A stretch of 64,000 nucleotides of DNA, taken from positions 1 to 64,000 of the forward strand of contig NZ_JAJGZV010000011.1 of NCBI RefSeq assembly GCF_020805785.1. Direction: 5' to 3'. The DNA is from Flavobacterium chungbukense (GTDB lineage Bacteria > Bacteroidota > Bacteroidia > Flavobacteriales > Flavobacteriaceae). Positions within the stretch are counted from its first letter, which is position 1, and every line of letters starts with the position of its first letter. The notes under the pieces are model-generated. The model did no database searches and was not told the origin of the DNA. It saw nothing but the letters and a program-made list of their open reading frames with translations. This document shows, piece by piece, positions 1 to 8,237 of this stretch. Both the position numbers and the translations under genes were made by a program.

Positions 1-1
1 T

Positions 2-85
2 AGAAAACGTCTGCATTCTTCTTTGGGATATAAAACACCTAAAGAAATGGAGCTAGAATTTTATAAAATTAAAAGTGTAGCATAG
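2..85 (+). pseudogene. IS3-family transposase OrfB, C-terminal end (runs off the left edge)
   Basis: The frame opening at base 2 encodes 27 residues up to a TAG stop. It contains HSSLGYKTPKEME, the very conserved tail of the DDE integrase (rve) domain of IS3-family OrfB transposases. Only the end of the gene lies in the window, so intactness cannot be judged. The element's right end appears to follow within 40 bases. Family assignment rests on this short motif, which is highly characteristic. Confidence 0.8.
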
Positions 86-98
86 GTCTTAAAAAAAT

Positions 99-123
99 TG
101 TCCGACTTTTTGTTGCAAGTCCA
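99..123. repeat. putative right terminal inverted repeat of the IS3-family element
   Basis: About 14 bases after the transposase stop lies a TGTCCGACTTTTTG... segment ending in CCA, in the place and style of an IS3-family terminal repeat. The partner left end is outside the window, so the exact boundary is inferred. Confidence 0.45.
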
Positions 124-306
124 AAACACCAGTGGCAGTTTTCAGGGATACGGCTGGTCCGATAATATATATTTTAAGGGCATTCTTATTTTAAGCACTA
201 AGAGTTAACATAATATATCATAAATTTTCTATATTGACTTACGCATAATACATTCAATAAAAAACTGCTACTTCTCTTTTTTACCGAGCAGCAGTTAAGA
301 ATTTTA

Positions 307-606
307 TTAGAAGTAGGTTGACTCCAGATATGGATCATAGATATCTGCATCCCACTGGTTATCATTGAATTCATCTGAAAGCTCCTCATCTGAGTCTGGA
401 TCAATCATATTTTCTTTCTGGAGATAATCGTGATTTGCTTCGAAAAGAAATTCACAGTCAAAGTCCGGTTCATCGTCATTTTTGCGGTATAAATCCTCCA
501 GGATGTTTAAATGGTCTGATTCATTGTGAAATCCGGCATGTGCGGCATTGGCTTCAGATTGAATATTGAATGGTTTAAATGATTTGATATCTGTGGATCC
601 TTTCAT
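307..606 (-). CDS. small acidic hypothetical protein
   Basis: A 99-residue protein with an unusually acidic C-terminal half (runs such as DDEPDFD and DPDSDEELSDEF) and no signal peptide or membrane segment. I recognise no family. The composition is coherent, which argues for a real gene rather than a chance frame. It stands alone between the IS end and a gene-free stretch with a hairpin at 776-803. Function unknown. Confidence 0.55.
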   Translation of the reverse strand: MKGSTDIKSFKPFNIQSEANAAHAGFHNESDHLNILEDLYRKNDDEPDFDCEFLFEANHDYLQKENMIDPDSDEELSDEFNDNQWDADIYDPYLESTYF

Positions 607-775
607 ATTTAATTAATTGGCTGGTTTTAAACTTGTTTCATTATTCAAAAATAATGGGTCATGCAGCGTATTAAATTATAGAATTTTGGATCGTCGTTAT
701 ATGATTTGGAAGTATTAAGCGGTAAAGCGTCTAATGGCCATCGGTCAGCTGCTGAAAAAAAAAAATTTTAAAATA

Positions 776-803
776 GATGAAGATCATGTCTTCGTCTTTT
801 TTT
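776..803. terminator. rho-independent terminator, possibly bidirectional
   Basis: An 8-bp stem (GATGAAGA with TCTTCGTC, one G-U pair) and 5-base loop are followed by seven T on the plus strand and preceded by an A run, so it could work in both directions. It is the only structure seen in the gene-free stretch 607-892. Confidence 0.55.
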
Positions 804-892
804 ACTGGAGAAAATGCATCAGTTTTCTTTTGTGCGGGCCGATGTACACTACAGCTTTTTATTTGAGATGATGGAAAGAAAGTACAAGGTTT

Positions 893-1063
893 TCAATGAG
901 GCACCATTTGCTTTAAGATATTATCTTTTAATAGGATATTCTGACTGATCTTTTCTTTAATTTTTTTGTTTATTCTTTCACTTACAACATTTTGATCTTT
1001 CTCCGTATATTTGCTATAACTCCTTGTTTGAAATTGCCTGCCGTAAAATCGAATATTAGACAT
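893..1063 (-). CDS. doubtful short basic ORF
   Basis: A frame of about 56 residues from the ATG at 1063 (MSNIRFYGRQ start), rich in Lys, Asn and Ile, with no recognisable family. The only support is its position upstream of the minus-strand-compatible hairpin at 776-803. It may equally be a chance frame in AT-rich DNA. Confidence 0.15.
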   Translation of the reverse strand: MSNIRFYGRQFQTRSYSKYTEKDQNVVSERINKKIKEKISQNILLKDNILKQMVPH

Positions 1064-1207
1064 AATACAGGACAAAATGCAAATGATGTTTTTGTAAGGT
1101 TTTGTTTTGTGGATTTCACACCTTATTTATGCCTTGGCATTGCGTAAGGATTATGAGATAAAGAAAGTGAATTTCTGTATAGGGGAAGTAGAAGACAAAA
1201 GCTGCGT

Positions 1208-2066
1208 ATGATAAACGATTATAAAAAACATGATCTTTATGGCAAAACACTGATTCAGAAAATTGAATTGATTCCGCCTTTTAAGTTTGATTTTCCCGTT
1301 ACCCAACAGGCTTGTTTTTTATATGTTAAAGCTGGAGAAGCCGATTATCAGATCGATGATGAACAGATTAACGTTGCCGCTAATTATTCGTTATTGTTGA
1401 ATTGCATAAATTCTGGGAAACAAATTCGCAGTTCAAAATCAAACAGCAATTGTGAAATCGTGATCGTTACATTTTATCCCGAGATATTAAAAAAAAATAT
1501 ACGATAAAGAACTTCCATTATTGCTTCAAAAACCAAATATTGCAGTTAAGAATAAGTCTAGTGAAAAAATAAACAATGATTTTTTAATTCAAAAGTATAT
1601 TGAAGGTCTGTTGTTCTATTTTGAAAATCCATCATTGATTAATGAAGATATTTTGGTGTTGAAAGTGAAAGAGATTATACTTCTGTTATCTCAAACGCAA
1701 AATTCAGAGTCGATACAATTAATTTTATCACAGCTTTTTTCTCCTGCGACTTACATTTTCAAACAAATAATTGAAGCAAATTTGTTTTCACAGCTTACCA
1801 TTGAGGAGTTGGCACAGCAAAATAGTTTAAGCGTGTCATCATTCAAACGCGAATTTGCAAAAATATACCGCGATACGCCAGCCAATTATATTAAGGCGAA
1901 AAAGTTGGAGAAAGCTGCCGAATTACTTCTTGTTTCAGATCAGCGCATTACCGAAATAGCTTTTGATTGTGGTTTCAATGATTTAGCCAATTTTACTAGA
2001 AGTTTTTCCAGCAAATACAATGTAAGTCCAACAAATTATCGTCAGAAACCGAATAATTATCGGTAA
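1208..2066 (+). pseudogene. AraC-family transcriptional regulator split by a one-base frameshift in a poly-A run
   Basis: Two abutting frames, 1208-1507 and the frame covering 1521-2066, together make one AraC regulator. The first gives the cupin-like sensor domain (LYVKAGEADYQIDDEQINV). The second gives the paired helix-turn-helix DNA-binding domain (LTIEELAQQNSLSVSSFKRE, then RITEIAFDCGFNDLANFTRS and VSPTNYR). The break is in a run of nine A at about 1489-1497. With eight A the reading would continue ILKKIYDKELPLLLQKPN and join both parts. So it is a broken gene, a homopolymer sequencing error, or a phase-variable tract. It is followed by a terminator and a membrane-protein gene. The two halves as annotated would not make a functional regulator. 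Confidence 0.85.
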
Positions 2067-2089
2067 TTAATACAGCTTTTTAATTTTTT

Positions 2090-2122
2090 AAGCATCCTTA
2101 TGATTTGAAGGATGCTTTTTTT
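2090..2122 (+). terminator. rho-independent terminator after the AraC gene
   Basis: A perfect 10-bp stem (AAGCATCCTT with AAGGATGCTT) and 8-base loop, followed by a T run. Confidence 0.85.
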
Positions 2123-2225
2123 GTGAACCAAATTGCCAAATAATTGGACTATTTGGCAAAAAGATTCCTCTTAATCTATCGGAAGTTTGCTATGCATTTT
2201 CATACAAAAATTTAAAACATAAAAA

Positions 2226-2663
2226 ATGGGATTATCAAGTTTAGGAATTTTTCACACAACAATTGGTGTTGTTGCGATAGCAGCGGCAATAGTAGCTTTA
2301 ATCAAATACGGTAAAATCAATTTGAATGCCTCATCTGGCAAAATCTATTTTTACGGAACAATCGTCACTTCAGTAACTTCATTAGGAATTTCCAAACATG
2401 GCGGATTTAATCCAGGACATGCCTTTTCAATTTTTATAATTTTTTTGGTATTAGAAGCTTATTTTCTGAATTCGAAAAGGAAAAATAGTGCAAGAGCGCG
2501 TTATTTTGAAAACTTTTGCCTGTCTTTCAGTTTATTTCTTTCTCTGGTTCCGACCGTTAATGAAACATTTACTAGAGTTCCGGTTGGACATCCTCTTGCA
2601 AAAGATATTCAGGATCCGATAATCGGAAACACTTTGCTTATCTTGGTTCTGTTGTTTAGGTAG
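2226..2663 (+). CDS. small integral membrane protein of unknown function
   Basis: 145 residues with hydrophobic segments near 8-27, 41-56, 66-82, 97-111 and 132-144, so probably four to five membrane spans. Conserved-looking polar stretches GISKHGGFNPGH and TRVPVGHPLAKDIQDP lie between spans and carry His residues that might bind a ligand or metal. The last span is short and ends abruptly with LLFR, so the C-terminus may be slightly truncated. It stands just downstream of the AraC gene and upstream of a broken esterase. No specific function is supported. Confidence 0.6.
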   Translation: MGLSSLGIFHTTIGVVAIAAAIVALIKYGKINLNASSGKIYFYGTIVTSVTSLGISKHGGFNPGHAFSIFIIFLVLEAYFLNSKRKNSARARYFENFCLSFSLFLSLVPTVNETFTRVPVGHPLAKDIQDPIIGNTLLILVLLFR

Positions 2664-2690
2664 TATTTAATTTTTGTAAAAATAAAAAAC

Positions 2691-3178
2691 ATGAAAGTTT
2701 CCCTCTATATAATCATTTTAAATTTTGGACTTTGTTTCCAGTCAGTTTGTGCTCAGACGATAGCGGAAGATTTTAAACCTTCATCACTTAATCAGCCTGA
2801 AAAAATGTTTCCGCAAGTTAATTCCCAGAAACGGGTTCGCGCCAGCATTTCAGCACCAAATGCGACTAAAGTGCATCTTGATCTTGGCGGAGTGAAATAT
2901 GATATGAAAAAAGATAGTAATGGAGTTTGGACAGGAGAATCAAATCCGCAGGATGAAGGTTTTCATTATTATCAGTTAAACATAGATGGCGCTTCGGTTC
3001 CAGGTCCTGGAAGTTTATATTTTTATGGCGCAGGAAGATGGGGAAGCGGGATAGAAATTCCGTCAGAAGATCAAGATTTTTTTGCTCTGAAAAATGTACC
3101 TCACGGTCTTGTAAGTGAGAATATTTATTTCTCAAAACTAACCAATTCATTTAGACGCTGTTTTGTGTACACTCCGCC
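2691..3178 (+). pseudogene. secreted carbohydrate esterase (CE1-type), truncated after the N-terminal domain
   Basis: The product starts with a signal peptide (MKVSLYIIILNFGLCFQSVCAQ) and has the immunoglobulin-like N-terminal domain of XynZ/feruloyl-type esterases (SAPNATKVHLDLGG, YQLNIDGASVPGPGS, EDQDFF). Such enzymes then read VYTPPGY and enter the alpha/beta-hydrolase catalytic domain. Here the sequence stops at VYTPP and continues, out of frame, into a susD fragment, so the catalytic serine domain is missing. The frame itself ends at 3218 after about a dozen meaningless residues. The joint coincides with the left edge of the 2.4-kb duplication. The gene is dead as an esterase. Confidence 0.85.
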
Positions 3179-3895
3179 TTGGAGGGGGCAAACAATAATG
3201 TGGCTCCAAAACCTATGATCGATCATATGAATGCAAACAGTGATCCTCGCGAAGCATGGTTATTTGAAAAAGGACAGACGGCAACGGTTTTCACGGGACT
3301 TGACCCAACGCTGACTTCTGGAGTTCAACAGCAATTACTCGTAGATGGTAAAATAGCAGTTTACAACAGATCTGTAATCAGCAGAAATAAATGGCTTCCG
3401 GGAACATTAATAAATGCCGCAGAAGTGAATTTGATTTTGGCGGAATATTACTCAAGAAATGGTAGTGGTGTGACAGCAAAAACCTATTTTGAAAAAGCTA
3501 TCAGGCAATCTATTGAATATTATGTAAGACTGGGGGATAAGGCTGATGTTTTAACTTGGAAACCTACCGCAGAACCAACAGCGGCTGAAATCAATGCTTA
3601 CATCACAAATATAAATTTTGACGGAGCAACGAATGCCGCTCAAAGATTAGAGTTAATTGCTTTTCAAAAGTATATTCACTATAATGTAATGCAGGCAGAT
3701 GAATCTTGGGCAGAACAGCGAAGATTGAAACTTCCAGTGCTTATTTTTCAAGAAGATGAAACAAGTACTATCAGAAAAACACCGCCAACAAGATGGACAT
3801 ATCCAAACTCTGAAAGCGTGTATAATTCTGATAATTATAATGCTGTAAAAGCAAATGATAATTTAAGCACCAAAATTTTCTGGGATGTAAAATAG
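3175..3895 (+). pseudogene. SusD-like lipoprotein, 3' fragment (duplicate of the end of 42871-44436)
   Basis: About 240 codons identical in translation to the C-terminal half of the intact SusD homologue at 42871-44436; only synonymous changes are seen (for example at 3296 and 3442). It lacks the signal peptide, lipobox and N-terminal TPR half and is out of frame with the esterase fused upstream. An internal ATG at 3179-equivalent framing gives a 238-residue frame, but an unanchored half-SusD is not expected to work. It is followed by the same terminator as the intact gene. Confidence 0.9.
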
Positions 3896-3920
3896 TATTT
3901 TAGAGTTACTAACGTCCTGT

Positions 3921-3954
3921 AAACCTTGATTGTATTTTCAATCAAGGTTTTTCA
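3921..3954 (+). terminator. rho-independent terminator after the susD fragment
   Basis: A perfect 12-bp stem (AAACCTTGATTG with CAATCAAGGTTT) and a short loop, followed by T-rich DNA. The same structure follows the intact susD at 44462-44495. Confidence 0.85.
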
Positions 3955-4051
3955 ATTTTTCACGATATCCATTGCCAAATCTTAGAGGCCTGCCAATTTT
4001 CGGGGTCAGCAATTGCTGATTTAGGCATTTAAAAATGGTGTAATAATATGC

Positions 4052-4291
4052 AAGAGGTCTGAAGAGCCACTTTTTGATATATAAAAGATCCTTCCATAGG
4101 GCTGTTTTTCGTGAAAATGCGCAGCGGGAGCACCGCGTAACTGAAAATTTATAAAGTAATTGCTTTGCCACCGGCACAATATAAGATAACAAGAAAAAGG
4201 TTTAATTTTTTCTATGTCTCTATACCTTTTTCAGGATGCCAACTTCAAGGAGAATCTTCAACCGGTGCTGCTGTTCACTTGGCTAAATCTA
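4052..4291. repeat. 240-base dispersed repeat, copy 1
   Basis: This block starts AGAGGTCTGAAGAGCCAC and ends after AACCGGTGCTGCTG. It recurs at 44593-44832 as part of the big duplication and again, diverged, at 5830-6066. The changes between copies 1 and 3 include indels not in multiples of three, so the 84-residue minus-strand frame over it is probably not a gene. Nature unknown. Confidence 0.7.
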
Positions 4292-4640
4292 CTTCTTTTT
4301 TTGCAAAAAAAACTTTTATTATTATACATAAATTCTTAACTTAATATAGTATTTGATCGTTAAAAAGCAAAAAACACCGATGTAATACACTGTAAAACGT
4401 GTCTGCATTTTTAAGGTTTGCTGAGAATGGCCACTCCATTACCGTTTTTTTTTGACTGAACTGATACAATTTTTGAATTTTAAATAACAGCAATTAGGAA
4501 ATAAAACTACTCTTCATTTTTGTGTAAAAAGGATCTGTATTTTTTAGGACACTCGTAATGTCCCTTTCTTTCTATTGCCCTTACTTAAAATTTAGAAAAG
4601 CCAGGCGCCGGCGCAAATACCCTTTATTAATTATCAGATT

Positions 4641-5477
4641 ATGAAAAAAAATTTCGTTTCTCCAATATTTATTTATACTATTCTATGCATTGTCCTTCTT
4701 AATCCCATTATTGCTCATTGTGCCGCAGTACCGGCGCAAAGCGGCCTGCAGAATTTCAAAGCCGTTATGTTTAAAAAATCACATGCAGCCCAGGAGCTCG
4801 AAAGACACCGCGTCTGGCTTAATCTGACAAATGACCAGGGACTTTTTAAACAGCTGCTGATAGCTTACGTGGAAGGAGCAACCAATGGATTTGAATATAA
4901 TTACGATGGCGAGACACTGGATGCCAATCCGTATGCAGATTTTTACAGCATTAACGAGGACAGGAAACTCATTATTCAGGGACGCGCCCTTCCTTTTGAT
5001 CCATCTGACAGAGTGCCTTTAGGATACCGATCCGGCATCACGGGCGATCTTAAGATTTCAATTGACCGCACCGATGGCGAGTTAGCCGCCGAGGATATTT
5101 ATCTGAAAGACAATCAGACCGGTACGCTCCACAATCTTAAAAATGGTCCTTACACATTTTCAACGGTTACTGGCATTTATGACAACCGTTTTGTGATCAG
5201 CTACAATACCGGTAAAAAATTAGGTGTTGAAGAGTTTAAATCTGGTTCTAATGGTTTATCGGTCAGTTCAAAAGATAAGACCATTACTTTGAAATCTGCC
5301 CACAGCGCATTAAGAGATGTAAAGGTCTATGATGTTTCTGGAAAACAGCTTTACAGCATACAGAAAATAGGAGATACACAATTAAAGATTAACAGTATTC
5401 AGTCCGGCACCCAGATTTTACTGGTAAAAACCATACTAGAAAATGGTAACACCATAACGCGAAAGGTGCTCTTTTAA
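4641..5477 (+). CDS. secreted T9SS type C sorting-domain protein without cargo domain, copy 1
   Basis: 278 residues: a signal peptide (to about HCAA, residue 28), a short linker, then directly the long C-terminal domain used by Flavobacterium surface proteins as the type C sorting signal of the type IX secretion system. Family-typical landmarks are ERHRVWLNLTN, LIAYVEGATNGFE, DFYSINEDRKLIIQGRALPF, LGYRSGITG, FSTVTGIYDNRFVISY, and the final KVYDVSGKQLY and ITRKVLF. In known members this domain follows a large enzyme or adhesin; here almost nothing precedes it, so it is either a remnant with a re-acquired signal peptide or a stand-alone surface protein. A near-identical paralogue lies at 45189-46025, differing by seven residues (for example C16W, A25V). 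It ends in a strong terminator. Confidence 0.85.
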   Translation: MKKNFVSPIFIYTILCIVLLNPIIAHCAAVPAQSGLQNFKAVMFKKSHAAQELERHRVWLNLTNDQGLFKQLLIAYVEGATNGFEYNYDGETLDANPYADFYSINEDRKLIIQGRALPFDPSDRVPLGYRSGITGDLKISIDRTDGELAAEDIYLKDNQTGTLHNLKNGPYTFSTVTGIYDNRFVISYNTGKKLGVEEFKSGSNGLSVSSKDKTITLKSAHSALRDVKVYDVSGKQLYSIQKIGDTQLKINSIQSGTQILLVKTILENGNTITRKVLF

Positions 5478-5498
5478 TAAGCAGCGTTATATGAAAAA

Positions 5499-5541
5499 GG
5501 CCTCGCGGATATCATCTTGATTTCCGCGGGGCTTTTTTTTA
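5499..5541 (+). terminator. rho-independent terminator after the T9SS type C gene
   Basis: A 10-bp GC-rich stem (GCCTCGCGGA with TCCGCGGGGC, one G-U) followed by eight T. Repeated at 46047-46089. Confidence 0.9.
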
Positions 5542-5607
5542 AATACGCTCTTAGGAATAGCTATTTTTTAGGCCGTCAGCAGCCATTTATACCTTATAGA
5601 TTCACCT

Positions 5608-6221
5608 ATGTATCATATTAATGTAATGGTCAGGGAAAACAATCCGACGCTAAAATGCAGTTAAAGCTAATATGATGCGGAAGAGAATGCAGAACGTTAA
5701 AATCAATATTTCTTTAGCTCAAATAAATTCAAGCGTTTCTGCATTAATTACTCAAATAAAGGTTCGGTTCTTCCGTATGACTGTAAAAACTTTTTTGTAA
5801 ATTATAAACCCGCCAGATACGCAGCGAGCAGAGGTCTGAAGAGCCACTTTTTGAGATATAAAATCCTTCCATCGGACTGTTTTTTATGAAAAATGAGCAG
5901 CGGCAGCAATGCGGAACTGAAAATTTATAAAGTAATTGCTTTGCCAGCCCGCATAATGTAAGATAAAAAAAAGTTTTAATTTTTTTATGTCTCTATATCT
6001 TTGCCAGGATGCCAACTTCAAGGAGAATCTTCAACCGGTGCTGCTGCTGATTGGTATTCAATCTGCTTTAATTTACAAAATTGGTCGACAGATAACAAAT
6101 GTTTTTTGTAAGATTTTATTTTGTTAAATGTATGTCTTAAAGATGCTTAGACTTTATAAATTAGTAGAAGTTAATTTCTGTTTTTTGGGAAAGAGAAGAA
6201 AAAGTTTCCGTTTATCAAGGT
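5608..6221. other. gene-free stretch with the third dispersed repeat
   Basis: No convincing gene is visible. From 5608 on the sequence no longer matches the right copy of the duplication. The only structure is the diverged 240-base repeat at 5830-6066. A 63-residue plus-strand frame at 6128-6319 overlaps the better minus-strand gene and has no family features. Confidence 0.6.
5830..6066. repeat. 240-base dispersed repeat, copy 3 (diverged)
   Basis: Aligns along its length with 4052-4291. The block GATGCCAACTTCAAGGAGAA and the following TCTTCAACCGGTGCTGCTG is identical, as is CTGAAAATTTATAAAGTAAT. Elsewhere there are point changes and 1-2 base indels. It is only 220 bases beyond the edge of the large duplication, so the unit multiplied independently of it. 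Confidence 0.7.
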
Positions 6222-6599
6222 TTAAAGCTGGTGCAGCTGTTTTAAGTGATGGATCAGGTTTTCCGCATCTTTGCTTAATTTTTTATCTACATCAATTTTT
6301 AAGAAATCATTTTTTCTAATTATTATGACTTTATGCTGATTCAATTTTAGATGGAAACAAATCAGTGTGAGAATGGATATGATTAAAGATAGTATCAGCA
6401 GCGTCCGTGATGACTTCAGAATATTAAAAATTATGAGTGCTGTTAGCAGAACGGCATAATTTAAACTGAATGTCTTTCTTTTGATAAATCTGATTTTAAT
6501 AATGTTTTTTAAAGGAATGTCATGCTTTTTATTGAGGATCAGCAGGCTGATGCGGTCACTATAAATTTCCCCGAATTTATTCTGATATATATCCTGCAT
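6222..6599 (-). CDS. small membrane protein with a PH-like N-terminus, unknown function
   Basis: 125 residues. The first 45 (KFGEIYSDRISLLILNKKHDIPLKNIIKIRF) look like a short beta-rich PH/bPH-like module, then two adjacent membrane segments follow (about 46-61 and 66-84), then a charged tail (LKIDVDKKLSKDAENLIHHLKQL). Proteins of this layout are common hypotheticals in Flavobacterium. It is transcribed away from the signalling genes and appears to be a single-gene unit. No specific function can be given. Confidence 0.6.
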   Translation of the reverse strand: MQDIYQNKFGEIYSDRISLLILNKKHDIPLKNIIKIRFIKRKTFSLNYAVLLTALIIFNILKSSRTLLILSLIISILTLICFHLKLNQHKVIIIRKNDFLKIDVDKKLSKDAENLIHHLKQLHQL

Positions 6600-7200
6600 G
6601 AATGTTTTTAATTAATTTTTACAGAGTTAAATGAATCAAAGAATATTTTAGAAGAACTCTTTTTACCGTATTTTATCTTATGCCCAATTCCCTAAACAGA
6701 AAAGGGATAATAAGATTATCTGAATCTTGCATAAAATGATACAGCCTTAATTATCCAAAAAACTATTCTTCATTTTGTTGCAGTTCAATTACTGGCTGTA
6801 GTGCCAGTAATTGAATTTTTATATCTATTGAGCCGCTTACTTATCGTGTAACCGGCTTTAGCAGTATTGATGCTGATTCAGTTTATTCCAAGCAGAATAA
6901 TAAAGAATCATAAGACTTCCCCCAAAAAAGCTTATCAATATCTTCAATAGATTGTTTTACAACAATTGCAAATTTGGCGATGTTTTATGGGTTTTACAGA
7001 CCGGCAAAGAAATAAGATATTCTTTATTGAGAAATTATTTCCTTTCAAAGGTTTTTTATTCTTTTCCTTTTTTTTAAAGTACAGATAGGCGATGTATTTG
7101 AGATACCCTTTGTTATTTAAGGAGATACATAACAGATATTTCTAAAGAGGGTAAAAAAAGGTAAAAAAAAGGATTTCCTCTTTTTGTAATTTTAAAAAAA
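6600..7200. other. 600-base intergenic stretch
   Basis: No gene seen. It holds a strong 13-bp hairpin with T run at 6784-6820 and a weaker one (AAAGAGG with CCTCTTT) at about 7144-7184 just beyond the end of the receiver gene. Confidence 0.6.
6784..6820 (+). terminator. strong orphan rho-independent hairpin
   Basis: A perfect 13-bp stem (TTCAATTACTGGC with GCCAGTAATTGAA), 6-base loop and trailing T5 on the plus strand. No plus-strand gene is recognised upstream, so it may end an untranslated RNA or a lost gene. Confidence 0.65.
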
Positions 7201-7557
7201 TTATAAGTGATGCTCTATAATTTCTTTTAGTTCGCCAAAAACAAAAGGTTTTTTTAAGAATTCTTTCACTCCCAGACTGCACCCCATTTTTTTGTCTTTT
7301 TTCTCAATTTTAGCTGAAAGAAATATAACCGGAATGTTTGAATACTGAGATCTTCTATGTTCCTCCATAAAGCCGTAACCATCAAGTTTTGGCATCATAA
7401 TATCGCAAAGAATAATATCAGGTTTAAATTCCCTCACCTTCTCTAGGCCGTCTTTTCCGTCTTCTGCTTCACAAACGATATGGCCAACAAAAGAAAGCAA
7501 CTCGCAAATTGTAATTCTTAATGTTTCTTCGTCATCAATAATTAATATTTTAGCCAT
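7201..7557 (-). CDS. single-domain CheY-like response regulator
   Basis: 118 residues counted from the ATG at 7557, chosen because an AAAGGA-like site lies just upstream and the protein then starts MAKILIIDDEE as in the family; the longer frame from 7599 adds 14 unlikely residues. The receiver fold is complete: acidic pair D8/D9, phospho-acceptor D52 in LCDIMMPKLDG, S81 in IFLSA and K103 in LKKPF. It has no output domain, so it would act by protein-protein contact or in a phosphorelay. It is near, but not in an operon with, the kinase at 9126. Confidence 0.9.
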   Translation of the reverse strand: MAKILIIDDEETLRITICELLSFVGHIVCEAEDGKDGLEKVREFKPDIILCDIMMPKLDGYGFMEEHRRSQYSNIPVIFLSAKIEKKDKKMGCSLGVKEFLKKPFVFGELKEIIEHHL

Positions 7558-8237
7558 ATTCCTTTTATTTTTTTCTTTGTTAATTTTAGTGCTGTGCAAA
7601 CTTTTGAATTAAATACGAGGAACGACTTCTTTTGGATGTTGTAATAATGCAAATAATCAAAAAAAATCCTTTAACAAATCAACAACACATGTTTTCTAGT
7701 GTATTAACAAATTTAAATATAGCGCATAAATGATTGGAGTACGAGGAATATGCTGACTTAACTGAACTAAATAACAAACTAATGCCTTAAAATAATATCA
7801 GATAAATTTTAAATGCTACGTAAACTTAGATTAATAATTTAAAAATACAAAAGAAAAAGTTAAAATATTATTTTTAATTGTAATAATAATATCACAAATT
7901 AGGTTTCATTTCTGAGGGAATTGGCGTAATTTGTTAATTTCGAATATATGATTTTTTTGTAAAAAATGAGCTAAAGCAACTTAATGGTCTTTTAGACAAT
8001 AAGATACTTTATCTCCATTTTAATCGAAGTAAATAAAAACAATAATCAAAATAATACGCTTTACAGATTTGGGTCCAATAAAAAGGCTCAAATTTAAATT
8101 GCCTTTTATCGTTAAATAAAAAAAAAATGATTAATTATGTTAGTTTAATTGGGCCTTGTTTTGGATAGAAAAAAGAATACCGTCACAATTACTTTGAGAC
8201 GGCTGCTTTTGGATTTTTGAGATAAGATATAAATTCT
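7558..8237. other. 680-base AT-rich intergenic stretch
   Basis: No gene, RNA or clear repeat recognised. It lies upstream of the receiver gene at 7557 (reading leftward) and downstream of the receiver-AraC gene at 8238, so it probably holds the receiver's promoter. Confidence 0.5.

Larger units (their letters stand above)
3175..5607. repeat. left copy of a 2.4-kb near-identical direct duplication
   Basis: This stretch matches 43716-46155 almost base for base. The offset is 40541 up to about 4970 of the alignment before the T9SS gene and 40548 afterwards, because of small indels near 4440-4640. It contains a 3' susD piece, a terminator, a 240-base repeat unit, a full T9SS type C gene and its terminator. 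I can see some 20-25 base differences, so the copies have diverged and are not one repeat read twice. The left edge cuts into an esterase gene. The right edge is where the other copy meets the REP/RAYT element. Confidence 0.95.

Noticed and set aside
3938..4192. 84-residue minus-strand frame, repeated at 44479-44733
   Set aside because: It runs through the susD terminator and the dispersed repeat, has no family features, and the third repeat copy breaks the frame with non-triplet indels.
5030..5035. Single GGATAC strings elsewhere (for example here and in coding sequence)
   Set aside because: They are unpaired and inside genes, so they are not counted as copies of the CAGGATAC operator-like motif.
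6128..6319. 63-residue plus-strand frame
   Set aside because: Overlaps the better minus-strand membrane-protein gene and has no recognisable features.
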